64,000 nt of DNA from Haloprofundus salinisoli (lineage in GTDB: Archaea > Halobacteriota > Halobacteria > Halobacteriales > Haloferacaceae). A model generated the notes under the pieces. It was given only the letters and a program-made list of their open reading frames with translations. It searched no databases and was not told the DNA's origin. Made by a program: the position numbers and the translations under genes. Shown one piece after another: positions 33,689 to 42,130 of the stretch. The stretch lies in assembly GCF_020097815.1 (NCBI RefSeq), contig NZ_CP083663.1, forward strand, positions 620,001 to 684,000, in the 5' to 3' direction. Positions within the stretch are counted from its first letter, which is position 1. Each line of letters begins with the position of its first letter.

Positions 33689-33708
33689 CCGGCACGGGTC
33701 CGGCTCCC

Positions 33709-34197
33709 TCAGAAGCCGACCAACGCGACAATCTCGTTGAGGCCGCCGTTTAGCGGCACGACGAAGTAGTGAATCGCCGCGAACAGCGCGACCTCCGCGA
33801 GCGTGATGAGCACCGTCACGAGGTCGGCCCACTTGCTCGACGTGGTGACGCCGAACGGGAGGCTGTACTCCTTCTCGTGAGGGTAGAAGAACGCCAACCC
33901 CCGCCTGCTGCCGAACAGGTCGAGCACGTAGTGGGTGAGGATGCCGACCCAGACGAAGTGGAGGTTGTCGAAGAGAATCGGGAACGCGACGAAGATGCCG
34001 AGGATCGGGAGGTTGTGTAGCGTCTTTCGGTGTTTGCCGAACGCGGTGTCCACGTCGGGAAACAGCGCGCCGAGAACGAGCGGGACGGAGAGCTCGGCGA
34101 TGGCGACGAACGTCGGCACGTCACCGGACGGTTCGAGCACGTAGCCGAGGCCGATGCTGAGGAGGGCGGCGTTCAACACGTGACCTTTCTTGTTCAT
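33709..34197 (-). CDS. Membrane-bound metal-dependent hydrolase (DUF457/YdjM-like)
   Basis: A 162-residue integral membrane protein: four helices with the metal-site pattern LGALFPDVDTAFGKHRKTLHNL (D-x-D...H...H) near residues 42-65 and ILTHYVLDLFGSRRG (H...D) near residues 86-100. This is the YdjM/LexA-binding or membrane hydrolase family; reaction unknown. The ATG at 34197 is followed by a Lys-rich start and one helix. It lies between a PHP-like gene and cinA. Confidence 0.85.
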   Translation of the reverse strand: MNKKGHVLNAALLSIGLGYVLEPSGDVPTFVAIAELSVPLVLGALFPDVDTAFGKHRKTLHNLPILGIFVAFPILFDNLHFVWVGILTHYVLDLFGSRRGLAFFYPHEKEYSLPFGVTTSSKWADLVTVLITLAEVALFAAIHYFVVPLNGGLNEIVALVGF

Positions 34198-34265
34198 CCG
34201 ACGACGGTCCGTCGAACCGAACGGATACAAACGTTTCCACCTGCCGGCGGCGCGAGGTCCCGGCC

Positions 34266-34778
34266 TCAGTCGACCAACGCGTCTTCCAGCGTCTCCATCG
34301 CCGCCCGCGCGAACTGCTCTTTCACGTCGAGTCGCGCGCCGTCGAACTCGCGGCGCGTCGATTTCACGTAGGACTCGCCGCTTCCCCACTCGGCGGCGTA
34401 AGCCAATCCGATATACACCGTCCCGACGGGTTTGTCGTCGCTGCCGCCGCCGGGTCCGGCGATACCCGTCGCTGCGAGGCCCCAGGTCGTGTCCGCGGTG
34501 TCTCTGACGCCTTGGGCCATCTCGCGGGCGACGGCGTCGCTCACCGCGCCGTGGTCGTCCAGCGACTCCCGAGAGACAGCCAGCAGGTCGCGCTTGGCGT
34601 CGTAGGAGTAGGTGACGACCGAGCGGTCGAAGTAATCGCTCGACCCCGGTACGTCGGTGAAGAGCGACCCGATGAGGCCGCCCGTGCAGGACTCGGCGAC
34701 GGCGACGGTGTCGCCGCGTTCTCGGAGCGCGTCGCCGAGGCGTTCTTCGACCGACGGGTCGTCGGCGTGTTCTCGCAT
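34266..34778 (-). CDS. pncC: CinA family protein / NMN deamidase PncC
   Basis: A 170-residue single-domain CinA-C protein. The signature VAVAESCTGGLIGSLFTDVPGSS (~25-47) and ATGIAGPGGGSDDKPVGTVYIG are complete. The domain deamidates nicotinamide mononucleotide to nicotinate mononucleotide in NAD recycling. The N-terminal MoCF/ADP-ribose pyrophosphatase domain of long CinA proteins is absent. The ATG at 34778 is used over a longer start whose extra residues are not conserved-looking. It diverges from the aminotransferase gene. Confidence 0.9.
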   Translation of the reverse strand: MREHADDPSVEERLGDALRERGDTVAVAESCTGGLIGSLFTDVPGSSDYFDRSVVTYSYDAKRDLLAVSRESLDDHGAVSDAVAREMAQGVRDTADTTWGLAATGIAGPGGGSDDKPVGTVYIGLAYAAEWGSGESYVKSTRREFDGARLDVKEQFARAAMETLEDALVD

Positions 34779-34890
34779 GGGCGGGGGTACGGAGTCGGGT
34801 CCCAAAAGCCTCTCTCGATTCCCTTCGGAGTCGCCCTCCCTCGTCTACCGGGGGCGAAAGAGGCAACTACCCGCCGTCCGACGCCGTACC

Positions 34891-35988
34891 ATGGACTACG
34901 AGGAACCGCTGTTCTTCCGGGTGATGCGCTACGCGGCGGCCGCTGACCGCGACGTCGTCGACATGGTGAGCGGCAACCCCGACTGGGACGCCCCCGAGGC
35001 GCTGCGAGACGGCCTCTGCGAGTTCGCCGACGCGGACGCCGACGCGTTCCAATACGGCCCGAGCGCCGGCCTCAGCGAACTGCGCGGCGAGATAGCCGAC
35101 CGCCGCAACGTCGACCCCTCGCAGGTCGTCGTCACGAACGGCGCGGGCGAAGCGAACTACCTGGCGATGGCGCGGGCGCTGGAGCGCGACGCGGGCAACG
35201 GCGTCTTACTCACCGACCCGGTGTACCCGTACTACCCCGGCAAGGCGCAGATGCTCGGCGGCGACGTGACGCTCGTCCCCGTCGCCGAGGGCGGCGAGGT
35301 GGACGTGGCGGCAATGCGCGAGGCGGCGACGGAGGAGACGGCGCTCATCGTCGCGAACACGCCGAACAACCCCACTGGCGTCGTCTACAGCCGAGAGACG
35401 ATGGAGGGGCTCGTCGCGCTCGCAGAGGAGGTGGACGCGCTGCTGGTCGCCGACGAGGTGTACGACCACTTCGACTACACCGGTGAGTTCGAGAGCGCGC
35501 TCACCATCGACTCCGAGAACCGCATCGTCACCAGCGCGTTCTCGAAGTCGATGGCCATCACCGGGTTCCGCGTGGGCTACGCCGTCTTCCCGGAGGCGCT
35601 CGTCGACGCCGCGAAGACCCGACACATGCTCGTCAACGTCGCCGGGAGCAACCCCGCGCAGTACGCCGTCTTGCGAGCGCTCCGCGAGACGGACCCCTCG
35701 TACTACGAGGAGACGCGGGCGATGCTCCACGACCGCATCGCCGCGTTCACGGACGCGCTCGACGCCGCCGGGGCCGACTACACCCGACCGGAGGGCGCCT
35801 TCTACGTGCTCGCGCGCTTCGACGGCTTCCCGGGGACGATGGCGAACGTCGAGCGCCTCATCGACGAGGCGGGCGTCGCCGGGATGCCCGGCGAGGCGTT
35901 CGGCCCCGCTCGCGACGAGTGGATTCGGTTCGCGCTCGTCACGCCGCGGGCGCAGGAGGCGGCGAATCGGTTGGCCGATTACTTCTGA
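34891..35988 (+). CDS. Class I/II PLP-dependent aminotransferase
   Basis: A 365-residue fold-type I enzyme. GNPDWDAPEALRDGLCEF, VVTNGAGEANYLAMARAL, ANTPNNPTGVVYSRETMEGL, LLVADEVYDHFDYTG and the PLP lysine in SAFSKSMAITGFRVGYAVFP (~215-230) are typical of aspartate-type aminotransferases. Substrate is not determined by sequence alone. The ATG at 34891 (MDYEEPLFFRVMRY) follows the divergent cinA by 112 bp. Confidence 0.9.
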   Translation: MDYEEPLFFRVMRYAAAADRDVVDMVSGNPDWDAPEALRDGLCEFADADADAFQYGPSAGLSELRGEIADRRNVDPSQVVVTNGAGEANYLAMARALERDAGNGVLLTDPVYPYYPGKAQMLGGDVTLVPVAEGGEVDVAAMREAATEETALIVANTPNNPTGVVYSRETMEGLVALAEEVDALLVADEVYDHFDYTGEFESALTIDSENRIVTSAFSKSMAITGFRVGYAVFPEALVDAAKTRHMLVNVAGSNPAQYAVLRALRETDPSYYEETRAMLHDRIAAFTDALDAAGADYTRPEGAFYVLARFDGFPGTMANVERLIDEAGVAGMPGEAFGPARDEWIRFALVTPRAQEAANRLADYF

Positions 35989-36070
35989 GCGTTCGCTCCG
36001 CGCCGAACACCTCCGTATTCTGACGCCCGCACGACGACTGGACCGACGGGTACACAAGCGCTCGGACGCG

Positions 36071-37321
36071 ATGGGAGGTATGGCAAATCTCGACGTGGAA
36101 CCCGTCGACGCCGTCGACGACTCCGAGGGAGCAGATGGAGACGACGCGGCGTCGATAGACGTGGAAGTCGAGGCGACCGACGACCTCTCGGAGCTCCCGG
36201 GCGAGGTCGACGCCGCGGAGTTCGTCCTCTACGGCGGCAAGGGCGGTGTCGGCAAGACGACGATGGCGGCGGCGACGGCGCTGCGGAGCGCCGCCGAGGG
36301 GACGACGACACTCGTCGTCTCCACCGACCCCGCCCACTCGCTGTCGGACACCCTCGGCGGCGAGATTCCCGCGGAACCGACGCGCATCCGTGAGGACATT
36401 CCCCTGTTCGCCGCTGAGATCGACCCCGACGCCGCGATGGACGAAGGATTGTTCGGCGAGGGCGGCGACGCGTTCGGCGGAATGGGCGGGATGGGCGACG
36501 TGTTCGGCGGGATGGGTGGCATGGGTGGAATGGGCGGCGCTGGCGGCCCCGGCGGCGCGGGCGGTGGAGGTGACGCGAACAACCCCTTCGGCGGCGACGA
36601 GAACCACTTCGGCGGCGACGAGAACCCCTTCGGCGGCGACGACGGCGAGGGCGGCCACCCGCTCCTCGACGGGACGATGCCCGGTGCGGACGAGATGGCG
36701 GCGATGCGGCAGCTGCTCGAACACATGGACGACCCGCGGTTCGACCGGGTCGTCGTCGACACCGCGCCGACCGGGCACACGCTTCGACTGCTGCAGCTGC
36801 CGGAGATGCTCGATTCGATGGTCGGCCGTCTCGTCAGTTTCCGCGAGCGGATGCGCGGGATGATGGAGAACCTCAAGGGGATGTTCGGCGGTGCCGACCC
36901 CGGCCCGTCGGGGATGGAGCAACTCGAAGAAGCGAAAGAACGAATTAAACGGCTCCGCGCCGTGCTTCGGGACCCCGAGCGAACGGATTTCCGGGTCGTG
37001 ATGATTCCCGAGGAGATGAGCGTCGTCGAGTCCGAGCGCCTCGTCGCTCGCCTCGACGAGTTCCGGATTCCGGTCCGGACGCTCGTCGTCAACCGCGTGA
37101 TGGAGGACCCGAGCGACGTGACGGGCATCGACCCCGAGTGGACGGTCGCGCCCGACCCCGAACACTGCGAGTTCTGTCAGCGTCGCTGGCAGGTCCAACA
37201 GCGTTCGCTCCGCCGGGCGACCGAACTGTTCCGCGGCCGCGACGTGAAGCGGGTGCCGCTGCTCGCCGACGAGGTTCGCGGTGAGGATGCCTTGCGGGTC
37301 GTCGCGGCGTGTCTGGCCTGA
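36071..37321 (+). CDS. Get3/ArsA-type ATPase with Gly/Met-rich insertion
   Basis: A 416-residue deviant-Walker ATPase. An acidic N-tail (1-45) precedes the P-loop LYGGKGGVGKTTMAAATAL (~54-71), the switch VVSTDPAHSLSDTLGG (~84-99) and VVVDTAPTGHTLRLLQLP. The CEFCQRRW block (~370) is the CxxC motif of Get3 dimers. A ~65-residue insertion (residues ~131-197) of Gly, Met, Asn and Phe (GGMGGMGDVFGGMGGMGGMG) interrupts the part that forms the client-binding helical subdomain in Get3. Eukaryotic Get3 targets tail-anchored proteins; the archaeal role is inferred. It starts at ATG 36071 (or 36080). Confidence 0.88.
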   Translation: MGGMANLDVEPVDAVDDSEGADGDDAASIDVEVEATDDLSELPGEVDAAEFVLYGGKGGVGKTTMAAATALRSAAEGTTTLVVSTDPAHSLSDTLGGEIPAEPTRIREDIPLFAAEIDPDAAMDEGLFGEGGDAFGGMGGMGDVFGGMGGMGGMGGAGGPGGAGGGGDANNPFGGDENHFGGDENPFGGDDGEGGHPLLDGTMPGADEMAAMRQLLEHMDDPRFDRVVVDTAPTGHTLRLLQLPEMLDSMVGRLVSFRERMRGMMENLKGMFGGADPGPSGMEQLEEAKERIKRLRAVLRDPERTDFRVVMIPEEMSVVESERLVARLDEFRIPVRTLVVNRVMEDPSDVTGIDPEWTVAPDPEHCEFCQRRWQVQQRSLRRATELFRGRDVKRVPLLADEVRGEDALRVVAACLA

Positions 37322-37345
37322 ATCGAAACAGGTCCGCGCTCGTAT

Positions 37346-38176
37346 CTACGACCCGAGTTTCCGTGCGAGGGCGAAGAGACTGTCCCGGATACCGTCGGGG
37401 AGGAACCGAGCGAACGAGCCGATCTCGGCGACGATGCCGACCGGGTAGCGCGCCGCCGGTTTCGTCGCGCTGGCGGCGTTGACGATGTCGTCGGCGACGC
37501 GCCGGGAGGAGACCGCGCCGGGACCGTCGCCGCCGAGCGCCTGCGTGTCCTCGAACAGTTTGTAGATCGATTCGTACGCGCCCGAGCGCTCCATTCCGTT
37601 TTCGACTTCGTCGTCGGCGCGCTCTGTGAACTGCGTCTCGACCGGCCCGGGCTCGACGAGAACCGCGTCGATACCGTACTCGTCTACTTCGGCGCGGAGC
37701 GCGTCGGTCATCGCTTCGAGCGCGAACTTCGACCCCGCGTAGACGCCGCCGCCGGGGAACGAGACGCGGCCGGCGACGCTGGTGACGTTGACGATGGTGC
37801 CGTCGCCCTCCGCTCGCATGTGCGGGAGCACGGCGCGGATGAGGCGGTGGGGTCCGAACACGTTGACGCCGAACTGTTTTTCGACCGCCTCGGTGGGGAC
37901 GTCTTCGATGGGACCGAACTGCCCGTAGCCCGCGTTGTTGACGAGACAGTGGATCGCCCCCTGTTCGTCGACGATGCGGTCGACGACGCGGTCGACGTCG
38001 TCTTGGTCGGTCACGTCGAGCGTTGCGAGTTCACACCCCTCTTCGCCGAGCTGCTGGATGTCGGCAGGGTTGCGCGCCGTCGCGTACACCACCCAGTCCT
38101 CCGCGAGGAAAGCCCGGGCGGTGGCGCGACCGATACCGGATGAACAGCCAGTGATGAGGACAGTCTCTGGTTTCAC
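37346..38176 (-). CDS. Short-chain dehydrogenase/reductase
   Basis: A 276-residue classical SDR. The TGCSSGIGRATARAFLAE cofactor motif, NNAGYGQFGP, the catalytic Ser (VTSVAGRVSFPGGG) and YAGSKFALEAM (Tyr-x3-Lys) are present. The substrate cannot be told. It is convergent with the Get3 gene and has the usual ATG start at 38176, with a divergent promoter next to endonuclease V. Confidence 0.9.
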   Translation of the reverse strand: MKPETVLITGCSSGIGRATARAFLAEDWVVYATARNPADIQQLGEEGCELATLDVTDQDDVDRVVDRIVDEQGAIHCLVNNAGYGQFGPIEDVPTEAVEKQFGVNVFGPHRLIRAVLPHMRAEGDGTIVNVTSVAGRVSFPGGGVYAGSKFALEAMTDALRAEVDEYGIDAVLVEPGPVETQFTERADDEVENGMERSGAYESIYKLFEDTQALGGDGPGAVSSRRVADDIVNAASATKPAARYPVGIVAEIGSFARFLPDGIRDSLFALARKLGS

Positions 38177-38243
38177 ACCGAAACGTCATCGCCGGGATAG
38201 TTAACTGTACGGCGTTCGGCGGGCGGGCGACCGAGTCGAAGGC

Positions 38244-39011
38244 TCACTCGCGGTACTCGCGCTTGACCTCGTCGGCGTAGGCGTCGGCCAGCCGCGTCGG
38301 CTCCGGGAGCTTGTAGCCGCCGCAGAGTCGTTCGACTAAATCGACCGTCGTCTCCGCGGAGACGCGGTGGCCGGGGCTGACGTACAGCGGATTTATCTTA
38401 CGACTCGACGCGTACTGCCGCGACTGGAAGGCGTAGCCGATGACCGTCCCGTCGGGAGCGTCGACGCGACTGTTCGCTTCGATAGGAGTCCGCCAGCCTT
38501 CGGGTCGCTCCTCGACGCTTTCGCGCGGCGTCCCGCAGAGCAGCCCCTTGGCGACGCCGACGCTCGGCACGTCGAGGACGACGCCCATGTGCGTCGCCAA
38601 CCCGGCCTGCCGGAAGTGGATGCGTCCGCTGCCGTCGAAGACGACGAGGTCCGGGTCGGTCTCCAAATTCTCGAACGCGTCGAGAATCGGACCGCCTTCG
38701 CGGAACGACAGCATGCCCGGAACGTACGGAATCGAGAGGTCGGTGACCGCGTAGGCGCGCTCGACTATCTCGGTACCGCGGGCGACGACGACGGCGCTGA
38801 CGGCTTCCTCGTCCAGAAACGCCTGGTCGACGCCGGCGACGAGCGGTCGGTCGTCCCGCGGGACGAGCGTCGACTCCGCCGTCGAGACCGCCGCCGGGTC
38901 GAACTCGAACTCGTCTTCGAAGCGGGCCGCGGCGGCGATGTCTCGCTGGAGCTCCTCCATCGCCTCGCGGGAGAGCGTCGGGTCGGGGACGAACTCGGGT
39001 CGGTCGGGCAT
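38244..39011 (-). CDS. nfi: Endonuclease V
   Basis: A 255-residue nuclease that cleaves near deoxyinosine. LVAGVDQAFLDEEAVSAVVV (metal Asp in GVDQAF), YVPGMLSFREGGPILDAFEN (Glu ligand), VVFDGSGRIHFRQAGLATHMG (Asp in DGSG) and the C-terminal INPLYVSPGHRVSAETTVDLV are all found in EndoV. The ATG at 39011 or 39014 cannot be decided by sequence; I use the second. The gene sits just 7 bp from the rhomboid gene on the same strand. Confidence 0.92.
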   Translation of the reverse strand: MPDRPEFVPDPTLSREAMEELQRDIAAAARFEDEFEFDPAAVSTAESTLVPRDDRPLVAGVDQAFLDEEAVSAVVVARGTEIVERAYAVTDLSIPYVPGMLSFREGGPILDAFENLETDPDLVVFDGSGRIHFRQAGLATHMGVVLDVPSVGVAKGLLCGTPRESVEERPEGWRTPIEANSRVDAPDGTVIGYAFQSRQYASSRKINPLYVSPGHRVSAETTVDLVERLCGGYKLPEPTRLADAYADEVKREYRE

Positions 39012-39017
39012 CATCGC

Positions 39018-39953
39018 TCAGTAGCGGCGACGGCCGCCCCCCATTCCGCCACCGCCGCCGCCGAAGTTGAGGCGGTTCGGTATCTGTTGCTGGCCTTTGA
39101 CGTACTGGCCGACGAGGAGGCCGACGAAGAGGCCGGCCAGGTGGGCGTAGTGGGCGATGCCGCCGCCGAAGATCGGCGTGATAGCGCCCGTCAGGTCGAA
39201 GAGGACGTAAAAGCCGGTCAGCGCCCAGATGGGCAGCGGGATCGGCGGAATCAACAGCATCACGCGGAGGTCGGGGTTGACGACGGTGAGCAGTCCGAGA
39301 ACCGCCATCGCCGCGCCGCTCGCACCGAGCACCGCCGACGTCTCGCCGGTGGCGAGCGCGGTGCCGATCTGCGCCAGTCCGGCGATTGCGCCGCTGGCGA
39401 AGAACAGGAGCGTGAAGCGTTTCGCGCCGAGGTAGCGTTCGACCAGCGGGCCGAAGAAGTACAGCACGAGGCTGTTGGCCGCGATGTGGAAGAACCCGCC
39501 GTGCGCGAGGATGGAGGTGAACCACGTCCAGACGTACTCGGGGTTCTCGGAGGTCAGAAGGAAGATGCTCCGCCACGTCTCGTTGACGGCCCCGTAGAAG
39601 GTGACCCCGGCCCCGTTCGGCGGAAGACCACCTGTAAGGAGGTAGCCGACGATGTACTCGGAGATAAACGTGAGCCACATCAGCCCGAGGAACACGTAGG
39701 TCATGTTCCCGCGGAAGTAGCCCAGCGGACCGCCGGTGCCGGTCAAACGGTCGAGGAACCCCTCGGACCGTCCGCCCGTCCGGACGCTGTCGTCGAAGTT
39801 GCTCTCGAACACTCCGCTCGGGTCGTCCCACTCACCCATTCCGGGGCAGTCGTGGTTCTCGGGGAGGCGATGTTCGGCGCAGAAGGCGTTGCCGCAGCGC
39901 CGACACTGGTACGGCAAGCTCTCGTACTCGCCGCACTCGTGACATTCTGCCAT
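39018..39953 (-). CDS. Rhomboid intramembrane serine protease with N-terminal AN1-type zinc finger
   Basis: A 311-residue protease. Residues 1-40 carry a CHEC...CRRCGNAFCAEHRLPENHDC pattern of Cys/His ligands resembling an AN1-type zinc finger. Six or so helices then follow with the catalytic Ser in SAVLGASGAAMAVLG (GxSG), the dyad His in the last helices (IAHYAHLAGLFVGLLVGQY), and the Asn/His of HIAANSLVLYFFGP. Rhomboids cleave transmembrane helices. The zinc finger in front of a protease is unusual outside haloarchaea. The C-tail is Gly-rich. Confidence 0.9.
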   Translation of the reverse strand: MAECHECGEYESLPYQCRRCGNAFCAEHRLPENHDCPGMGEWDDPSGVFESNFDDSVRTGGRSEGFLDRLTGTGGPLGYFRGNMTYVFLGLMWLTFISEYIVGYLLTGGLPPNGAGVTFYGAVNETWRSIFLLTSENPEYVWTWFTSILAHGGFFHIAANSLVLYFFGPLVERYLGAKRFTLLFFASGAIAGLAQIGTALATGETSAVLGASGAAMAVLGLLTVVNPDLRVMLLIPPIPLPIWALTGFYVLFDLTGAITPIFGGGIAHYAHLAGLFVGLLVGQYVKGQQQIPNRLNFGGGGGGMGGGRRRY

Positions 39954-40079
39954 TGTGACTCCGTAGTCGGGGGGTCCTAAAAGGGGTTCGCCTCTCGTGC
40001 GAACGGAGAGGCCAGACGTCGACGTACCTCGGCTTGCAAGTACAGACCGACCGCTCGGGCCGACGGGCGACGCAGGGCT

Positions 40080-40196
40080 TCACTCGGTCGCTTCGGCGTC
40101 CTCGCCGTCCGCGGAGTCGGACTCCCCGGGGCCCTCGAAGTTGGTCGGAACGACGGTCACGTGGTCGACGCCGAGCCGCGGTTGTTTCGCTGCCAT
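40080..40196 (-). CDS. 38-residue acidic microprotein
   Basis: The minus strand carries ATG at 40196 to TGA at 40080: MAAKQPRLGVDHVTVVPTNF followed by a Glu/Asp/Ser-rich tail ending ATE. Third positions are G/C-rich as in neighbouring genes. No motif is recognised. It lies alone between the rhomboid and pyrophosphatase genes; the evidence for translation is codon pattern only. Confidence 0.4.
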   Translation of the reverse strand: MAAKQPRLGVDHVTVVPTNFEGPGESDSADGEDAEATE

Positions 40197-40376
40197 CTCG
40201 ACCGGACGTAGCCGTCGGGAGCACAAAAGATTACCCATGCGCATAATTTATCGCGGGGCGGGTGCGGGATGCGCCCGGCGAATATTCGGGGGGAGTCGGG
40301 GAGAGTACGACGTGGAGTTCGGTCGGATGGCGGCGTGCAGTCCGAAAGAACCGGTCGAAAAGGGCGGGTCGTTTGT

Positions 40377-40910
40377 TCAGCCGAACTGTTCGTTGTAGAG
40401 CTCCTGAGCGTGTTCGATGGCGTCCATCGCGGCCTGCTTGTCCTCCCAGCCGAGCGTCTCGACCTGCTTGCCTTTCTCCAGGTTCTTGTACGTCTTGAAG
40501 AACTCGTCAATCTCGTTGAGCTTCTGTTGGGGGATATCTTCGAGGTCGTCGATGTGGTCGAACCGGGGGTCTTCGGTGGGCACGGCGATGACCTTGTCGT
40601 CCTGTTCGCCGTCGTCGTCCATCTTCATCAGGGCGACGGGGCGGGCCTCGATGACGCATCCGGGGAACGTCGCGTCCTCGACGAGCACCAGCACGTCGAA
40701 GGGGTCCTCGTCGTCGTAGTACGACTGCGGGATGAAGCCGTAGTCGCTCGGGTAGTGGACGTTCGAGTGCAGCACCCGGTCGAGAACGACGCCGGGGATG
40801 TCCTTTTCGTACTCGTACTTGTTGCGTTCGCCTTTCAGACACTCGACGACTGCGTAGATGACTTCCGGTGCGTTGGGTCCCGTTTCGAGGTCTTCCCAGA
40901 GATTCGTCAT
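40377..40910 (-). CDS. ppa: Inorganic pyrophosphatase (family I)
   Basis: A 177-residue cytosolic hexameric-type enzyme that hydrolyses pyrophosphate. The signature DEDPFDVLVLVEDATFPGCV (D-x-D-P-x-D) and VHYPSDYGFIPQSYYDDEDPF are complete, with KYEYEKDIPGVVLDRVL in front. The gene stands alone with its own upstream region. The ATG at 40910 is only 10-15 bp behind a GGATATACGG stretch. Confidence 0.96.
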   Translation of the reverse strand: MTNLWEDLETGPNAPEVIYAVVECLKGERNKYEYEKDIPGVVLDRVLHSNVHYPSDYGFIPQSYYDDEDPFDVLVLVEDATFPGCVIEARPVALMKMDDDGEQDDKVIAVPTEDPRFDHIDDLEDIPQQKLNEIDEFFKTYKNLEKGKQVETLGWEDKQAAMDAIEHAQELYNEQFG

Positions 40911-41226
40911 GCGTCCGTATATCCGCTAAGCGAGGGAAATGGTTTTCGGGACATGTGTGGGCTGTATTCACACGCCGTCTGAGGATTCGGCCACAAACTT
41001 CTTTCGTCTGTCCCGAGATAGTGGTCCTGGGAACGACACGACAGTTCGAACCGAACGCCTGACGAGAACACGTCCGAAAAGGTACGCTTGTCGGCACCAA
41101 ACAAACGATTTCCGACAGGTGTCGGCGAGTTCGAAACGGCACCATAGCGCGGGTGTTCGGCAGCCCTTAACAGAAACAAACGTTGAGTTGAGAAGCGTTA
41201 AATAGTAAGATGACATTTTAATACGT
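40911..41226. other. 316 bp gene-free region between ppa and padR
   Basis: I see no credible ORF or RNA here. On the plus strand TTAAATA at 41199-41205 lies ~27 bp before the padR ATG (41227) and is a probable TATA box for a leaderless padR mRNA. A weak GTGTG...CACAC hairpin is at ~40956-40972. The rest is moderately GC-rich with scattered AT tracts. AACGTTGAGTTGAGAAGCGTT at ~41178-41200, just upstream of the TATA element, might be an operator, but symmetry is imperfect. Confidence 0.5.
41199..41205 (+). promoter_or_regulatory. TATA-like box of padR
   Basis: TTAAATA sits ~27 bp before the ATG of the PadR gene, the spacing seen for leaderless haloarchaeal transcripts. No other TATA candidate is closer. 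Confidence 0.5.
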
Positions 41227-41583
41227 ATGTCAGAGGCACAAACAATCAGCGACTCCGGCAGCGCACGAGACCTGACCGCGTTCCAACAGAACATCCTCGT
41301 CATTCTCGCCGAGGAACCCATGTACGGCCTCGCCATCAAGCGCGAACTCGAGTCGTACTACGGCACCGAAGTCAACCACGGGCGTCTCTACCCCAACCTC
41401 GACGACCTCGTCGAGATGGACCTCGTCGAGAAGAGCGAGCTCGACAAGCGGACGAACCAGTACGAACTGACCGAGACCGGGCACTCGGCCGTGCTGGACC
41501 GTCTCGACTGGATGCTCTCGAAGTTCGTCACGGACGAAAGCCGGGCAGACGAAGTGCGCAGCGTTATCGAGACGTACGAGTAA
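41227..41583 (+). CDS. PadR family transcriptional regulator
   Basis: A 118-residue winged-helix protein. FQQNILVILAEEPMYGLAIKRELESYYGTEVNHGRLYPNL is the PadR helix-turn-helix, then VEKSELDKRTNQYELTETGH (wing). A short C-terminal helix (SAVLDRLDWMLSKF) would dimerise. The ligand is unknown. Its 3' end overlaps the convergent DUF7108-like gene by 20 bp. Confidence 0.88.
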   Translation: MSEAQTISDSGSARDLTAFQQNILVILAEEPMYGLAIKRELESYYGTEVNHGRLYPNLDDLVEMDLVEKSELDKRTNQYELTETGHSAVLDRLDWMLSKFVTDESRADEVRSVIETYE

Positions 41584-42130
41584 CACCGGGGAACGGCTCT
41601 CCGGCCTGCTCGAACAGCAGTTCGAGCGACTCACGAACCACCGTTTTTTGCGCCTCACTCGGCCAGGAGTTGCGCGGATAGTACTCCGTGAGAAACTCCT
41701 GTAGCTCCCGCGTGCCCGCCGTCTCGACGCGCCGGACGTAGTGGTTGCCCATGAAATCGGCGAACGCGCGCGCGTTCGCGGCGTGGGCGGCCCCCGCCTC
41801 CGCCTCGACGGCCGCGACCAACTCGGAGTTGTGTTTCTCGACGGCCTCCCACTCGTCCTCCTCGCCGGTGCCCGAGAGCGAGCGCTCTACCGCTCGGTCG
41901 GTGTCGTCGATTCGGTCGAGAACGACGGTTCCCTCCTCGTCTAGCCACTCTTCAGGGTACAGGACGAGCGTGTCGTCGGCCTCTCTGTAACGGGCGGTGT
42001 ACCCGTGGTCGGCGAGCGACGCGTCGCGCCGCTCTCGGTACGCCTCGGCCTCGTTCGGGTCTACCGCGTCGCGTGCGAGCCGAGTCAGTCGCTCCGCCGT
42101 CGCTCGGACGTCGTCGGGAAGTTCAGCCAT
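41564..42130 (-). CDS. Haloarchaeal conserved protein, unknown (DUF7108-like)
   Basis: A 188-residue helical, acidic protein. It starts MAELPDDVRATAERLTRLARDAV and shows the YREADDTLVLYPEEWLDEEGTV block and a FMGNHYVRRVETAGTRELQEFLTEYYPRNSWPSE region. The DUF7108 name is recalled, not verified. It overlaps the 3' end of padR and begins 7 bp inside the end of rnhA, so it is probably cotranscribed with RNase HI. Confidence 0.7.
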   Translation of the reverse strand: MAELPDDVRATAERLTRLARDAVDPNEAEAYRERRDASLADHGYTARYREADDTLVLYPEEWLDEEGTVVLDRIDDTDRAVERSLSGTGEEDEWEAVEKHNSELVAAVEAEAGAAHAANARAFADFMGNHYVRRVETAGTRELQEFLTEYYPRNSWPSEAQKTVVRESLELLFEQAGEPFPGVTRTSR

